A DNA stretch of 64,000 nt from Ideonella alba (GTDB lineage: Bacteria; Pseudomonadota; Gammaproteobacteria; Burkholderiales; Burkholderiaceae_C): NCBI RefSeq assembly GCF_018069875.1, contig NZ_JAGQDF010000013.1:62001-126000 (forward strand). The letters run 5' to 3'. Below, piece after piece: positions 32,828 through 40,782 of this stretch (positions are counted from its first letter, which is position 1; every line of letters begins with the position of its first letter). The translations under genes and the position numbers were made by a program. The notes under the pieces were generated by a model. That model was not told the origin of the DNA. It did no database searches and was given only the letters and a program-made list of their open reading frames with translations.

Positions 32828-33949
32828 TCAAAGCGCCTTGAGAAGCTCGGTTACCGCCTTTATTCGAGTACGCACGAAGGATGGAGTATTTGTCCCTTGT
32901 CGAACAGATTTCTCGAATACTGGATCAGTAAAAAGAGCTGCTGTGCGCTTCACGGCAGTCGCCGATTTTCTGATCGATTTTTCTAGTTGTGAATCGTTCA
33001 GCTCCCCAATTGCCAACATCTCCGCATCGTACATGCCCGCAAGAAACTGCGAGCGCCACCCAGTCCCTGTGTGGCGCTTAAAGGCGTGTTCGCCCCATAT
33101 ACTTTGACAACCGTTAAGGGATCTCAGGAAATCTCGTCGTAGGGACTTAATCTGTGCAGGTTTGCTGTGCTGGTTTTTTATCATGTAGCCATCCAACTCC
33201 CCTCGCAGGCTACCGGAGAAGCTTTGCCACGAACTCCTGAGCGCAAAATAGCGCAAAACATACTCAGCGTCCTCCATATTCTTGTACGCGGGTGAGTTGC
33301 TAGAAATTATCTTGAGTTGCTCACGCAAGAACTGCGAGTCCGACAAATCGAAGACGAGATCACTTAGCGCTCCTCGATAAGCAACCTTCCGAAGTTCCTG
33401 TGGAAGCATTGGCTCCCCACCTCGGTTAAGGCGGGTGAAGACCTCGAACTTCAAGGTAGGATCTGATTGCTTAAGCAGAGTGACGACACGCACATATGGA
33501 CGAATATTGAGTGAATTCTGAAGTGCCTCGGGCAGAGTGGCGAAAGTTCGGCCTTCAAGTTCGACGAACTTCTCGAGATCGCGTAATTCAAGGTTCTCTG
33601 CCATGAATGCCCGAATGGCTGTAAGTCGTTGCTTACCGTCGACTACAGAGTATTTACCGTATTCATCTTCGGCAAGATAAATAGGCGGCACCGGAACATT
33701 AAGCAGGAAGGATTCGATAAGTCCGGACTGTTTGTCAGGTGACCATCTTTCCCGACGTTGGAAATCAGGGTCTAGGTTGATTGCCGCCTCGCCTCCTTCG
33801 CGCGGAGACATCATTCCCGACAGGGAACCTAACGAGAGGTCCGCTGTTTGGTAGACCAGGCTATCTTGTGCAAGCAGGAACCGCCTGAGGATCTTTTCAT
33901 TTTGGACGTTGGAGCCTTGCTGTGCCGGAGATACTACTTTGCTTGGCAT
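32828..33949 (-). CDS. DUF262 domain protein (GmrSD N-domain-like), no HNH domain
   Basis: A 373-residue protein with a DUF262 (ParB/Srx-like) domain. PDFQRRERWSPDKQSGLIES (61-80) and VPVPPIYL match the family opening. The catalytic-type motif is VVDGKQRLTAI with D104-G-K-Q-R108, a variant of the canonical DGQQR, and RLNRGG at 173-178 is the second conserved block. In GmrSD-type restriction systems DUF262 carries an NTPase/nuclease-linked role and is followed by an HNH DUF1524 domain; here the C-terminus ends at LLKAL without HNH residues. GGGG stands before ATG 33949. The start of the island operon; partner is the HEPN-motif gene. Confidence 0.85.
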   Translation of the reverse strand: MPSKVVSPAQQGSNVQNEKILRRFLLAQDSLVYQTADLSLGSLSGMMSPREGGEAAINLDPDFQRRERWSPDKQSGLIESFLLNVPVPPIYLAEDEYGKYSVVDGKQRLTAIRAFMAENLELRDLEKFVELEGRTFATLPEALQNSLNIRPYVRVVTLLKQSDPTLKFEVFTRLNRGGEPMLPQELRKVAYRGALSDLVFDLSDSQFLREQLKIISSNSPAYKNMEDAEYVLRYFALRSSWQSFSGSLRGELDGYMIKNQHSKPAQIKSLRRDFLRSLNGCQSIWGEHAFKRHTGTGWRSQFLAGMYDAEMLAIGELNDSQLEKSIRKSATAVKRTAALFTDPVFEKSVRQGTNTPSFVRTRIKAVTELLKAL

Positions 33950-34254
33950 TTTTTCCCCAGTAATTCGCTATGTTGAGCATCACCCGAATGGAGCATATGC
34001 GAGACATGCGGGACAGTCTAGCCACTCAGCCCCAACCTAGCCTGCCTATTGCACGGCTCTTGTTGGTATCCTAACTCCGAAATCATCGCCGACTCACTGC
34101 TACCGGGATGTCCGCTGTTGCCACTGACTTGTACGGATTGCCCGCCGGACGATAGCGTTAGTGAGCAGCATGCAGGATTGGATTCCGCTTAGCGGGACAG
34201 CTACGTTTCCGTACGCGATCCCTGTTGCAAGCTGCTGTGGCATAGCAAGGGCCC
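33950..34254. other. 305-base gap upstream of the DUF262-HEPN cassette
   Basis: Low-GC, no coding ORF. It should contain the cassette promoter on the minus strand. The right end holds ATTACC..GGTAAT (34273-34290, inside the VOC reading frame), a 6-bp inverted repeat. No direct repeats, tRNA or transposase remnants are visible. It marks the right side of the island. Confidence 0.5.
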
Positions 34255-34656
34255 CTAACTGCCACCGAAATTACCTGTCGCGGTAATCGCCTGGCATGAC
34301 TCTTCCGTCACCCGGTTCAGCCCCACCGTACACCCCCACGGACACACCATCATCGCCACCCCCGCCCCGAAGTCCGTGCGCATCGGTCCTCGGTGCAGCC
34401 GCGCCCCTCGGCGCTGCAGTTCCTGCACCGCCACATCCAGATCGTCCACTTCCCAGTAAACGGTGGTGCCGCCAATGCCACCTGGGCACTTGGCGTCCGC
34501 CGGGTGAAAGCCCAGCACCACGCCGCCCGGGCCGCGGACGAAGGCGAATTGGGGGTTCTCGTGGCCGACCGTGCTGCCCAGCAAATCGGCCCACCAGGCG
34601 GCGGCGGCGTCGATGTCGGCCACGAAGAAGATGACCGACTCGACGGCGCGCAGCAT
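34255..34656 (-). CDS. VOC family protein with altered C-terminal tail
   Basis: A 133-residue vicinal-oxygen-chelate (glyoxalase/bleomycin-resistance fold) protein. It shows the paired beta-alpha-beta modules: VESVIFFVADIDAAAAWWADLLG, FVRGPGGVVLGFH, TVYWEVDDLDVAVQELQRRG and MMVCPWGCTVGLN. Start ATG 34656 overlaps the stop of the GntR gene (TGATG), so it is translated with it. The last ~15 residues (SCQAITATGNFGGS) are encoded by lower-GC island-like DNA and look unlike a normal VOC end, suggesting that the island inserted at the 3' end of this gene and replaced its tail. Substrate unknown. Confidence 0.83.
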   Translation of the reverse strand: MLRAVESVIFFVADIDAAAAWWADLLGSTVGHENPQFAFVRGPGGVVLGFHPADAKCPGGIGGTTVYWEVDDLDVAVQELQRRGARLHRGPMRTDFGAGVAMMVCPWGCTVGLNRVTEESCQAITATGNFGGS

Positions 34657-35324
34657 CAAGGTGTGGCGGTCTTGGCGCGCACCCGGTTGACCATGAACTG
34701 GGCGGCCTGCAGCAGGTGGCTGCGCACCAGGGCTTCGGCGCGGTCGCCGTTGCCGGTGGCGATGGCGTCCAGGATTTCGGCGTGCTGGTCCCAGATGTCG
34801 CGCGGCTTTTCGTCGCGGATCAGCACCTCGCCCATCACGCGCTGGGTGTAGGTGAGGTGGGTTTCCAGGGCCGGGGCGATCAGCGGGTTGCCGGACAGGC
34901 CGTAGATGAACTCGTGGAACTTCATGTCGGCGGCGATGAGCTTGGCCACCGAGCCGGCGGCCACGGCCTTGCGGCCGGCCTCGATCAGCGCGGGGCCGGC
35001 CTTGGCGGCGCGCTCGGCGCCCAGCTCGGCGGCGCGGCGGGCGGCCAGGCCTTCGATGGCGGCGCGGATGTCGTACATGTGCTGCACGTGGTTGGGGTCC
35101 AGCGGCGCCACCAGCAGGCCGCGGCCAGGGGCGTCCTGCAGCACGCCCTGGTTGCGCAGCAGCACCAGCGCCTGCTGCACCGGCTGGCGCGACACGCCCA
35201 GCGCCTGCGCCAGCTGCTCCTGGATGATGCGGTCGCCGGGAGCGAAATGGCCGGCGGCGATTTCCTCGAGGATGGCGTCGCGCACCTGCTCGACAAGGTT
35301 GGGCTGGGTGGTCAGGGGCTTCAT
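34656..35324 (-). CDS. GntR family (FadR-type) transcriptional regulator
   Basis: A 222-residue regulator. The winged HTH (LVEQVRDAILEEIAAGHFAPGDRIIQEQLAQALGVSRQPVQQAL, about 10-53) is followed by a helical FCD effector domain (HVQHMYDIRAAIEGLAARRA, MKFHEFIYGLSGNPLI, DQHAEILDAIATG) containing His/Asp residues that bind metal in this class. It starts the operon that includes the VOC gene. A degenerate copy of the CTGAATTCAG palindrome lies four bases upstream of its ATG, consistent with autorepression and with control of the neighbouring catabolic operons. Confidence 0.93.
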   Translation of the reverse strand: MKPLTTQPNLVEQVRDAILEEIAAGHFAPGDRIIQEQLAQALGVSRQPVQQALVLLRNQGVLQDAPGRGLLVAPLDPNHVQHMYDIRAAIEGLAARRAAELGAERAAKAGPALIEAGRKAVAAGSVAKLIAADMKFHEFIYGLSGNPLIAPALETHLTYTQRVMGEVLIRDEKPRDIWDQHAEILDAIATGNGDRAEALVRSHLLQAAQFMVNRVRAKTATP

Positions 35325-35327
35325 GTT

Positions 35328-35347
35328 GAATGCCGAATCCGGAATGC
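35328..35347. promoter_or_regulatory. GntR operator, degenerate copy (autoregulatory site E)
   Basis: GAATGCCGAATCCGGAATGC matches site A (GAATGCTGAATTCAGAATGC) at 17 of 20 positions. It begins four bases before the GntR ATG and covers its ribosome-binding region, the classical place for autorepression. Confidence 0.72.
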
Positions 35348-35393
35348 CACGCCAGTGTAGCGGTCTGCCCCCATCACGGGTGCGTGTCGCGGC

Positions 35394-36944
35394 TCAGGCG
35401 GCCTGCGGCGTGCGCAGCAGGCGGTGCAGGATCTTGCCGGTGGCCGTGCGGGGCATTTGCTCTTCGCTGACGAAGCGCACGGTCTGCGGCCGCTTGTAGC
35501 CGGCCATGCGCGGGCGGCACCAGTCCAGCAGTTCGGCCTCGGTGAGGGCGGCGCCCTGGTGCAGCACCACCACGGCGTGCACGGCCTCGCCCCACTTGTC
35601 GTGCGGCACGCCCACCACGGCGATGTCCTTGATGGCGGGGTGCGCGCCCAGCACGCTTTCCACCTCTGAAGGGTAGACGTTCTCGCCGCCGCTGATGATC
35701 ATGTTGCTCTTGCGGTCGACCAGGTGGATGTAGCCGTCGGCGTCGCGGCGGGCCATGTCGCCGACCGAACACCAGGGGCCGCGGAACGCTTCCGCCGTCT
35801 TCTCGGGGTTCTTCCAGTAGCCGTCGAAGACATAGGCGGTGCGCGAGAAGAGCTCGCCCACCTCGCCGTCGGGCACCTCGTGGCCGTCGGCGTCGAGCAG
35901 GCGGATGGCGCCCGAGCCGGCCCACTCGCGGCCCACCGAGCCCAGGCGGTCGATCTGCTCCTCGGGGCGCAGCAGCGTCACCCAGCCGGCCTCGGTGCTG
36001 CCGTACAGCTCATACAACTGGCCGTTGCGGAAGTGGTCCAGGATGGCCAGCTTGGTGTCCTTGCGCGCCGGGGCGGACGAGATCATCAGCTTCTCCACCC
36101 GGCTCACGTCGTGGCGCGCCTTCACCTCGGGTGGCAGGCCCAGCATCATGATGTAGTGGGTGGGCACCAGCGAGGTGAAGGTGATGCGCTCGCGCGCCAG
36201 CGTGGCCAGCAGGGCCTCGGGGTCGAAGCTGCGGCGGTCGTCGATCACGCAGGTGGCGCCCAGGTGGGCGAAGGTGTGGCTGAAGTACAGCGAGTTGGCG
36301 TGGCACATGGGCATCACCAGCAGCGCGGTGTCGTCGCGGGTGAAGCGCATCTCCAGCGCGGTGGCCAGCGCGATCAGCGTGCTGCCCTCGTGGCTGCGGA
36401 TCGCGCCCTTGGGCTTGCCGGTGGTGCCCGAGGTGTACATCAGCGCGCTGGGGTCGCCCGGGGTCACGGGCCCGGTGGGGGCAGCGGGGCGGGCGGCGTC
36501 GATCAGGCCCTCGTAGCTGCGCCAGCCGGCGGGCAGGGTGGGGCCGAAGGCGACGTAGCCGTCGGCCGGCACCGGCAGCTCGGCGCGCACGGCGTCCACC
36601 CGGTCGGTCAGCTCGTCCTGGGCGATCAGCGCGCGGGCCTCGGCGTGCTGCACGATGTAGGCGATCTCGGGCGCGGTGAGGCGGAAGTTGATGGGCACCG
36701 CCACCAGGCCGGCAGCGGCCAGGCCGGCGTACAGCTCCATCCACTCGGCGCTGTTGTAGGCCAGCAGGGCCACGCGATCGCCCTTGGCCAGGCCCAGGCC
36801 CCGCAGGCCGTTGGCCAGGCGGCAGGCGCGTTCGTGCCACTGGGCGTAGCTCAGGCTGCGGCGCGAATCGCGCACGGCCAGCTTGTGGGGGGTGAGGCGG
36901 GCATGGGCGGCCACGGCGTCGGCCAGGGTCAGCAGGTGGTTCAT
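35394..36944 (-). CDS. AMP-forming acyl-CoA synthetase
   Basis: A 516-residue ligase that activates a carboxylic acid as its acyl-AMP and then the CoA ester. Motifs are SALMYTSGTTGKPKGAI (P-loop A3, about 165-181), YELYGSTEAGWVT (A5), SVGDMARRDADGYIHLVDRKSNMI (A7/A8) with the hinge Asp/Lys, and KILHRLLR near the C-terminus holding the catalytic lysine of motif A10 (TGKILHR). It is divergent from the ThDP-lyase operon, and both have palindromic operator copies in the 126-base gap. Substrate is unknown; a hydroxy acid is inferred from the regulon. Confidence 0.94.
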   Translation of the reverse strand: MNHLLTLADAVAAHARLTPHKLAVRDSRRSLSYAQWHERACRLANGLRGLGLAKGDRVALLAYNSAEWMELYAGLAAAGLVAVPINFRLTAPEIAYIVQHAEARALIAQDELTDRVDAVRAELPVPADGYVAFGPTLPAGWRSYEGLIDAARPAAPTGPVTPGDPSALMYTSGTTGKPKGAIRSHEGSTLIALATALEMRFTRDDTALLVMPMCHANSLYFSHTFAHLGATCVIDDRRSFDPEALLATLARERITFTSLVPTHYIMMLGLPPEVKARHDVSRVEKLMISSAPARKDTKLAILDHFRNGQLYELYGSTEAGWVTLLRPEEQIDRLGSVGREWAGSGAIRLLDADGHEVPDGEVGELFSRTAYVFDGYWKNPEKTAEAFRGPWCSVGDMARRDADGYIHLVDRKSNMIISGGENVYPSEVESVLGAHPAIKDIAVVGVPHDKWGEAVHAVVVLHQGAALTEAELLDWCRPRMAGYKRPQTVRFVSEEQMPRTATGKILHRLLRTPQAA

Positions 36945-36975
36945 GGGCTTCTCCGTCGAGATGGCGCCGATTTTA

Positions 36976-36995
36976 GAATGCTGAATTCAGAATGC
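36976..36995. promoter_or_regulatory. GntR operator (site A), ligase side
   Basis: GAATGCTGAATTCAGAATGC has the perfect core CTGAATTCAG (36981-36990), centred at 36985.5. It lies 31 bases before the acyl-CoA ligase ATG. Site B is centred 42 bases away, about four helical turns. Confidence 0.82.
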
Positions 36996-37019
36996 ATTCG
37001 GGGAATCCCTGTCTTTTGT

Positions 37020-37035
37020 ACTCTGAATTCAGAGT
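37020..37035. promoter_or_regulatory. GntR operator (site B), lyase side
   Basis: ACTCTGAATTCAGAGT is a perfect 16-base palindrome centred at 37027.5, 35 bases before the ThDP-lyase ATG. The identical 16 bases occur at 47351-47366 before the Rieske/PQQ operon. Confidence 0.85.
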
Positions 37036-37070
37036 GCTACAGTCCGGGGACCGTTCCGAAGGGCCTCACC

Positions 37071-38807
37071 ATGAGCACTCCCACCGTCACTGAAGACAGC
37101 GCCGCCGCGCTGATCGCCCGCTTCCTCAAGGCTCGCGGCGTCGACCGCGTGTTCGCGCTGTGCGGCGGCCACATCATGCCCACCTGGATGCGGCTGGACG
37201 CCGAGGGCATCCGCCTGATCGACGTGCGCGACGAGCGCGCCGCCGTCTACATGGCGCACGCCCACGCCGAGCTGACCGGCGGCCTGGGCGTGGCCCTGGT
37301 CACCGCCGGCCCGGGCGTGACCAATGCGATGACCGGCCTGGCCAACGCCCATGTGGCGCGCGCGCCGGTGCTGGTGCTGTCGGGCACGCCGCCGCGCGCG
37401 CAGGAGCACCGCGGCGCGCTGCAGGACATGGACCACTGCGCCTTCGTGGCGCCGCTCACCCGCTTCGCCCGCACCGTGCGCCAGCCCGACCTGCTGCTGA
37501 GCGCGCTGGACGAGGCCGTGGCCCGCGCGCTGGGCCAGGGCGGCGAGCCCGGCCCGGTGTTCGTGGACGTGCCGGTGGATGTGCTGCGCGCGCGGGTCTC
37601 GCCCGCGGTGCAGCTGCCCGAGCTGTTCAACCCGCCGCCCGCCACCGTGGCCGGGCCCGACCAGGCCGCGGTGCAGCGCGCGGTGGACGTGCTGTGGTCG
37701 GCCAAGCGCCCGCTGGTGATCAGCGGCCGCGGCGCGCGCCGCGCCGGGCCCGAGCTGCGTGCGCTGCTGGATCGCCTGGGCGCCGTCTACCTGGACACCG
37801 GCGAAAGCCGCGGCCTGGTGCCCGAGTCGCACCCCAGCGTGGTGGCCGCGATGCGCGGCGCGGTGATGCAGCAGGCCGACGTGGTGCTCACGCTGGGCCG
37901 GCGGCTGGACTTCCAGCTGGCCTATGGCTCGCCCGCGGTGTTTGGCGATGCCCGCTTCGTGCGCATCGCCGACTGCGCCGCCGAGCTGCGCGACAACCGC
38001 CGCGGCGCCGCCGAGATCCTGGCCGACCCGGCCGCGGCCGTGCGCGCGCTGCTGCAGGCCGCGGGCGAGCGCGCCCCCGCCACCGACCGCGCCTGGGCCG
38101 CCGGCCTGCGCGAGCAGCACGTGGCCCGCTCGACCAAGCTGCTGCAGACGATGGCCGCCGCGCCCGCCGGCAGCGACGGCCGCATGCACCCCAACCGCGT
38201 GATCGCCGCGCTGCGCGAGGCCCTGCCGGCCGACGCCGTGGTGGTGGCCGATGGCGGCGACTTCCTCAGCTTTGCCCGCGTGGGCCTGCCGGCCGACACC
38301 TACCTGGACCCGGGCTCGCTGGGCTGCATCGGCGTGGGCACGCCCTTTGGCGTGGCCGCGGCGCTGGCCTGCCCGGGCCGACGCGTGCTGGTGGCCACCG
38401 GCGATGGCTCCTTCGGCTTCAACGCGCTGGAGCTGGACACCGCTGTGCGCCACCGCGCGCCGGTGCTGGTGGTGGTGGCCAACAACGGCAGCTGGGCGAT
38501 CGAGGTGCGCGATCAGCAGGAGACCCACGGCAAGGTGGTGGGCACCCAACTGCAGTTCGCCGATCATGCGATGCTGGCGCGGGCGCTGGGCGCCTATGGC
38601 GAGCGGGTGGAGCGCGCGGAAGACCTGCCCGGCGCCATCGCCCGCGCGCTCAAGGCCCTGGACCTGGGCCTGCCCGCGCTGCTGGACGTGGTGGTCACGC
38701 CCGAGGCCGTGTCGTCCGACGCCAAGTCCGGCCTGGCCTGGGTGCCCGACCTGCAACCGCTGGCCGCCTGGGACGAGGCCGAGGCGCGCTGGCGCGCCGC
38801 TTCCTGA
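37071..38807 (+). CDS. ThDP-dependent lyase/decarboxylase (2-hydroxyacyl-CoA lyase-like)
   Basis: A 578-residue enzyme of the acetolactate synthase/benzoylformate decarboxylase/2-hydroxyacyl-CoA lyase family. E55 in RDERAAVYMAHAHAEL is the conserved cofactor-activating glutamate. The ThDP/Mg motif runs G444-D-G to N471-N. Genomic setting with an acyl-CoA ligase, ACAD, SDR and kinase favours a CoA-ester lyase over acetolactate synthase. The open frame upstream (from 35724) overlaps the opposite-strand ligase and is not coding; start ATG 37071 follows the operator and opens MSTPTVTEDSAAALIARFL. First gene of a five-gene run to 42764. Confidence 0.88.
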   Translation: MSTPTVTEDSAAALIARFLKARGVDRVFALCGGHIMPTWMRLDAEGIRLIDVRDERAAVYMAHAHAELTGGLGVALVTAGPGVTNAMTGLANAHVARAPVLVLSGTPPRAQEHRGALQDMDHCAFVAPLTRFARTVRQPDLLLSALDEAVARALGQGGEPGPVFVDVPVDVLRARVSPAVQLPELFNPPPATVAGPDQAAVQRAVDVLWSAKRPLVISGRGARRAGPELRALLDRLGAVYLDTGESRGLVPESHPSVVAAMRGAVMQQADVVLTLGRRLDFQLAYGSPAVFGDARFVRIADCAAELRDNRRGAAEILADPAAAVRALLQAAGERAPATDRAWAAGLREQHVARSTKLLQTMAAAPAGSDGRMHPNRVIAALREALPADAVVVADGGDFLSFARVGLPADTYLDPGSLGCIGVGTPFGVAAALACPGRRVLVATGDGSFGFNALELDTAVRHRAPVLVVVANNGSWAIEVRDQQETHGKVVGTQLQFADHAMLARALGAYGERVERAEDLPGAIARALKALDLGLPALLDVVVTPEAVSSDAKSGLAWVPDLQPLAAWDEAEARWRAAS

Positions 38808-38838
38808 TGCTCGGCCTGACTGCTTTCAAGGACCTCCG

Positions 38839-40008
38839 ATGATCGACTTCTCCCTCCCGCCGGCACTGGCCGAGCTGCAGGCGCGCGTGCGCCGCTTCAT
38901 CGACGAGCAGGTCATCCCGCTCGAATCCGACACGCGCCAGGGCGCCCACGGCCCCGAGCCGGCGCTGCGCGACGAGCTGGTGGCGCGCGCCCGCGCCGCC
39001 GGCCTGCTGACGCCGCATGTGGCGCGCGACTTCGGCGGCCGGGACCTGGGCCATGTGGAGCGCGCGGTGGTGTTTGAAGAGGCCGGCACCTCGCTGCTGG
39101 GCCCGGTGGCGCTGAACGTGTTCGCGCCCGACGAGGGCAATATGCACCTGCTGCAGGAAGTGGCCACACCCGCGCAGCAGGAACGCTGGCTGCGCCCGAT
39201 GGCCGCCGGCACGCTGCGCTCGTGCTTTGCGATGACCGAGCCGGCACCGGGCGCCGGCTCCGACCCGTCGATGCTGGCCACCACCGCCCGGGCCGACGGC
39301 GAGCACTTCGTGATCGACGGCCGCAAGTGGTTCATCACCGGCGCCGACGGCGCGGGCGTGGCCATCATCATGGCGATGGTGCCGGGGGCGGGGGCCACCA
39401 TGTTCCTGGCGCCGATGGATGCGCCGGGCATCGTGCTGGAGCGCAACATGGACACGCTGGACCGCTGCTTCCCCGGCGGCCACGGCGTGCTGCGCTTCGA
39501 GGGCCTGCGCGTGCACCGCGACGACGTGCTGGGCGAGGTGGGCAAGGGCTTCCACTACGCGCAGGTGCGGCTGTCGCCGGCGCGGCTGACGCACTGCATG
39601 CGCTGGCTGGGCGCGGCGCGCCGCGCGCACGAGGTGGCCAGCGCCTATGCGCGCGAGCGCCAGGCCTTTGGCCAGGCGATCGGCCGCCACGAGGGCGTGG
39701 GCTTCATGCTGGCCGACAACGCGATGGACCTGCACCTGGCCCGCCTGACCACCTGGCAGGCCGCCTGGGTGCTGGACCAGGGCGAGCTGGGGCTGGCCGA
39801 GTCCAGCCGCGCCAAGGTCATCGTTTCGGAAGCCGTGTGGCGCGTGGCCGACCGCTGCGTGCAGGTGCTGGGCGGGCAGGGCACCACGTCGGAAACCGTG
39901 GTGGCGCGCATCTTTGCCGACATGCGCGCCTTCCGTATCTACGACGGCCCGTCCGAGGTGCACCGCTGGAGCCTGGCCAAGCGCATCATGAAGGGGCTGC
40001 CGGCGTGA
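38839..40008 (+). CDS. acyl-CoA dehydrogenase (ACAD10/11-like)
   Basis: A 389-residue flavoenzyme that works on acyl-CoA. The substrate/FAD loop is CFAMTEPAPGAGSDPSML, then IDGRKWFITGADGAGVAI, RERQAFGQAIGRH and QVLGGQGT. The C-terminal YDGPSEVHRWSLAKRI, with Asp where medium-chain dehydrogenases have the catalytic Glu, matches the ACAD10/11 group and LvaC. That group acts together with a kinase of the phosphotransferase family to remove the phosphate from 4-phosphoacyl-CoA; such a kinase lies two genes on. It overlaps the SDR start by four bases. Confidence 0.93.
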   Translation: MIDFSLPPALAELQARVRRFIDEQVIPLESDTRQGAHGPEPALRDELVARARAAGLLTPHVARDFGGRDLGHVERAVVFEEAGTSLLGPVALNVFAPDEGNMHLLQEVATPAQQERWLRPMAAGTLRSCFAMTEPAPGAGSDPSMLATTARADGEHFVIDGRKWFITGADGAGVAIIMAMVPGAGATMFLAPMDAPGIVLERNMDTLDRCFPGGHGVLRFEGLRVHRDDVLGEVGKGFHYAQVRLSPARLTHCMRWLGAARRAHEVASAYARERQAFGQAIGRHEGVGFMLADNAMDLHLARLTTWQAAWVLDQGELGLAESSRAKVIVSEAVWRVADRCVQVLGGQGTTSETVVARIFADMRAFRIYDGPSEVHRWSLAKRIMKGLPA

Positions 40009-40772
40009 GCGATCTGTTTTCTCTGGCTGGCCGCACCGCGCTGGTGACGGGTGCCTCCAGCGGCCTGGGCTGGCACTTCGCGCGCACGCTGGCCGCGGCC
40101 GGCGCGGCGGTGGCGGTGGCGGCGCGGCGCCGCGAGCGGCTGCAGGCGCTGGTCGACGAGATCGGCGCGGCCGGCGGCCAGGCCTTCGCGGTGGCGATGG
40201 ACGTGACCGATGCGGCCTCGGTGCGCGACGCACTGGGCGCCGTGGCCGCCTGGCGCGCGGTGCCGGACCTGCTGGTCTGCAATGCGGGCGTGGCGGTGTC
40301 CCGGCCGCTGCTGGAGCAGACCGAGGCCGACTACGACCAGGTGCTGGACACCAACCTCAAGGGCGCCTGGCTGGTGGGCCAGGAGACCGCGCGCCGGCTG
40401 GTGGCCGCGGGCCGCGGTGGCGCCTTCATCCACATCGCCTCGATCACCGGCGAGCGGGTGGCCGGCGGGGTGGCCCCCTACTGCGCCTCGAAGGCCGCGC
40501 TGCTGCAGCTGACCCGGGCGATGGCGCTGGAGCTGGCGCCCCACGGCATCCGCGTCAATGCGCTGGCGCCGGGCTACATCGCCACCGAACTGAACCGCGA
40601 CTTCCTGGCCTCCAGCGCCGGCCAGCGCCTGATGGCGCGCATCCCGCAGAAGCGCTTCGGCACCCCGGCCGATCTGGACGGCCCGCTGCTGCTGCTGGCG
40701 GGCGAGGGCGGCCGCTTCATGACCGGCAGCGTGCTGGCCGTTGATGGCGGGCACCTGGTGGGCAGCCTGTGA
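40005..40772 (+). CDS. SDR family oxidoreductase
   Basis: A 255-residue classical short-chain dehydrogenase. Cofactor motif TALVTGASSGLGWHFA (about 10-25), NAGVAV, Ser in IHIASITGE, and the catalytic Tyr-x3-Lys in YCASKAALLQL; C-terminus MTGSVLAVDGGHLVGSL. Start is GTG 40005, overlapping the ACAD stop by four bases (GTGA). In the levulinate pathway an SDR (LvaD) performs a hydroxyacyl oxidation alongside LvaA and LvaC, so it could oxidise a 3-hydroxyacyl intermediate here. Confidence 0.93.
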   Translation: MSDLFSLAGRTALVTGASSGLGWHFARTLAAAGAAVAVAARRRERLQALVDEIGAAGGQAFAVAMDVTDAASVRDALGAVAAWRAVPDLLVCNAGVAVSRPLLEQTEADYDQVLDTNLKGAWLVGQETARRLVAAGRGGAFIHIASITGERVAGGVAPYCASKAALLQLTRAMALELAPHGIRVNALAPGYIATELNRDFLASSAGQRLMARIPQKRFGTPADLDGPLLLLAGEGGRFMTGSVLAVDGGHLVGSL

Positions 40773-40782
40773 AGGACCCGCG

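Noticed and set aside
31644-34254. Insertion sequence or transposon ends around the low-GC island
   Set aside because: I found no terminal inverted repeats, target-site duplications or transposase. Only composition marks the edges.
37020-37035. CTGAATTCAG sites as chance EcoRI palindromes
   Set aside because: They occur in matching pairs at two distant promoters with the same spacing and identical 16-base cores, too orderly for chance.
35724-37070. Upstream extension of the ThDP lyase frame over the acyl-CoA ligase
   Set aside because: The minus-strand ligase is unambiguous here, and the lyase N-terminus begins at ATG 37071 after the operators.
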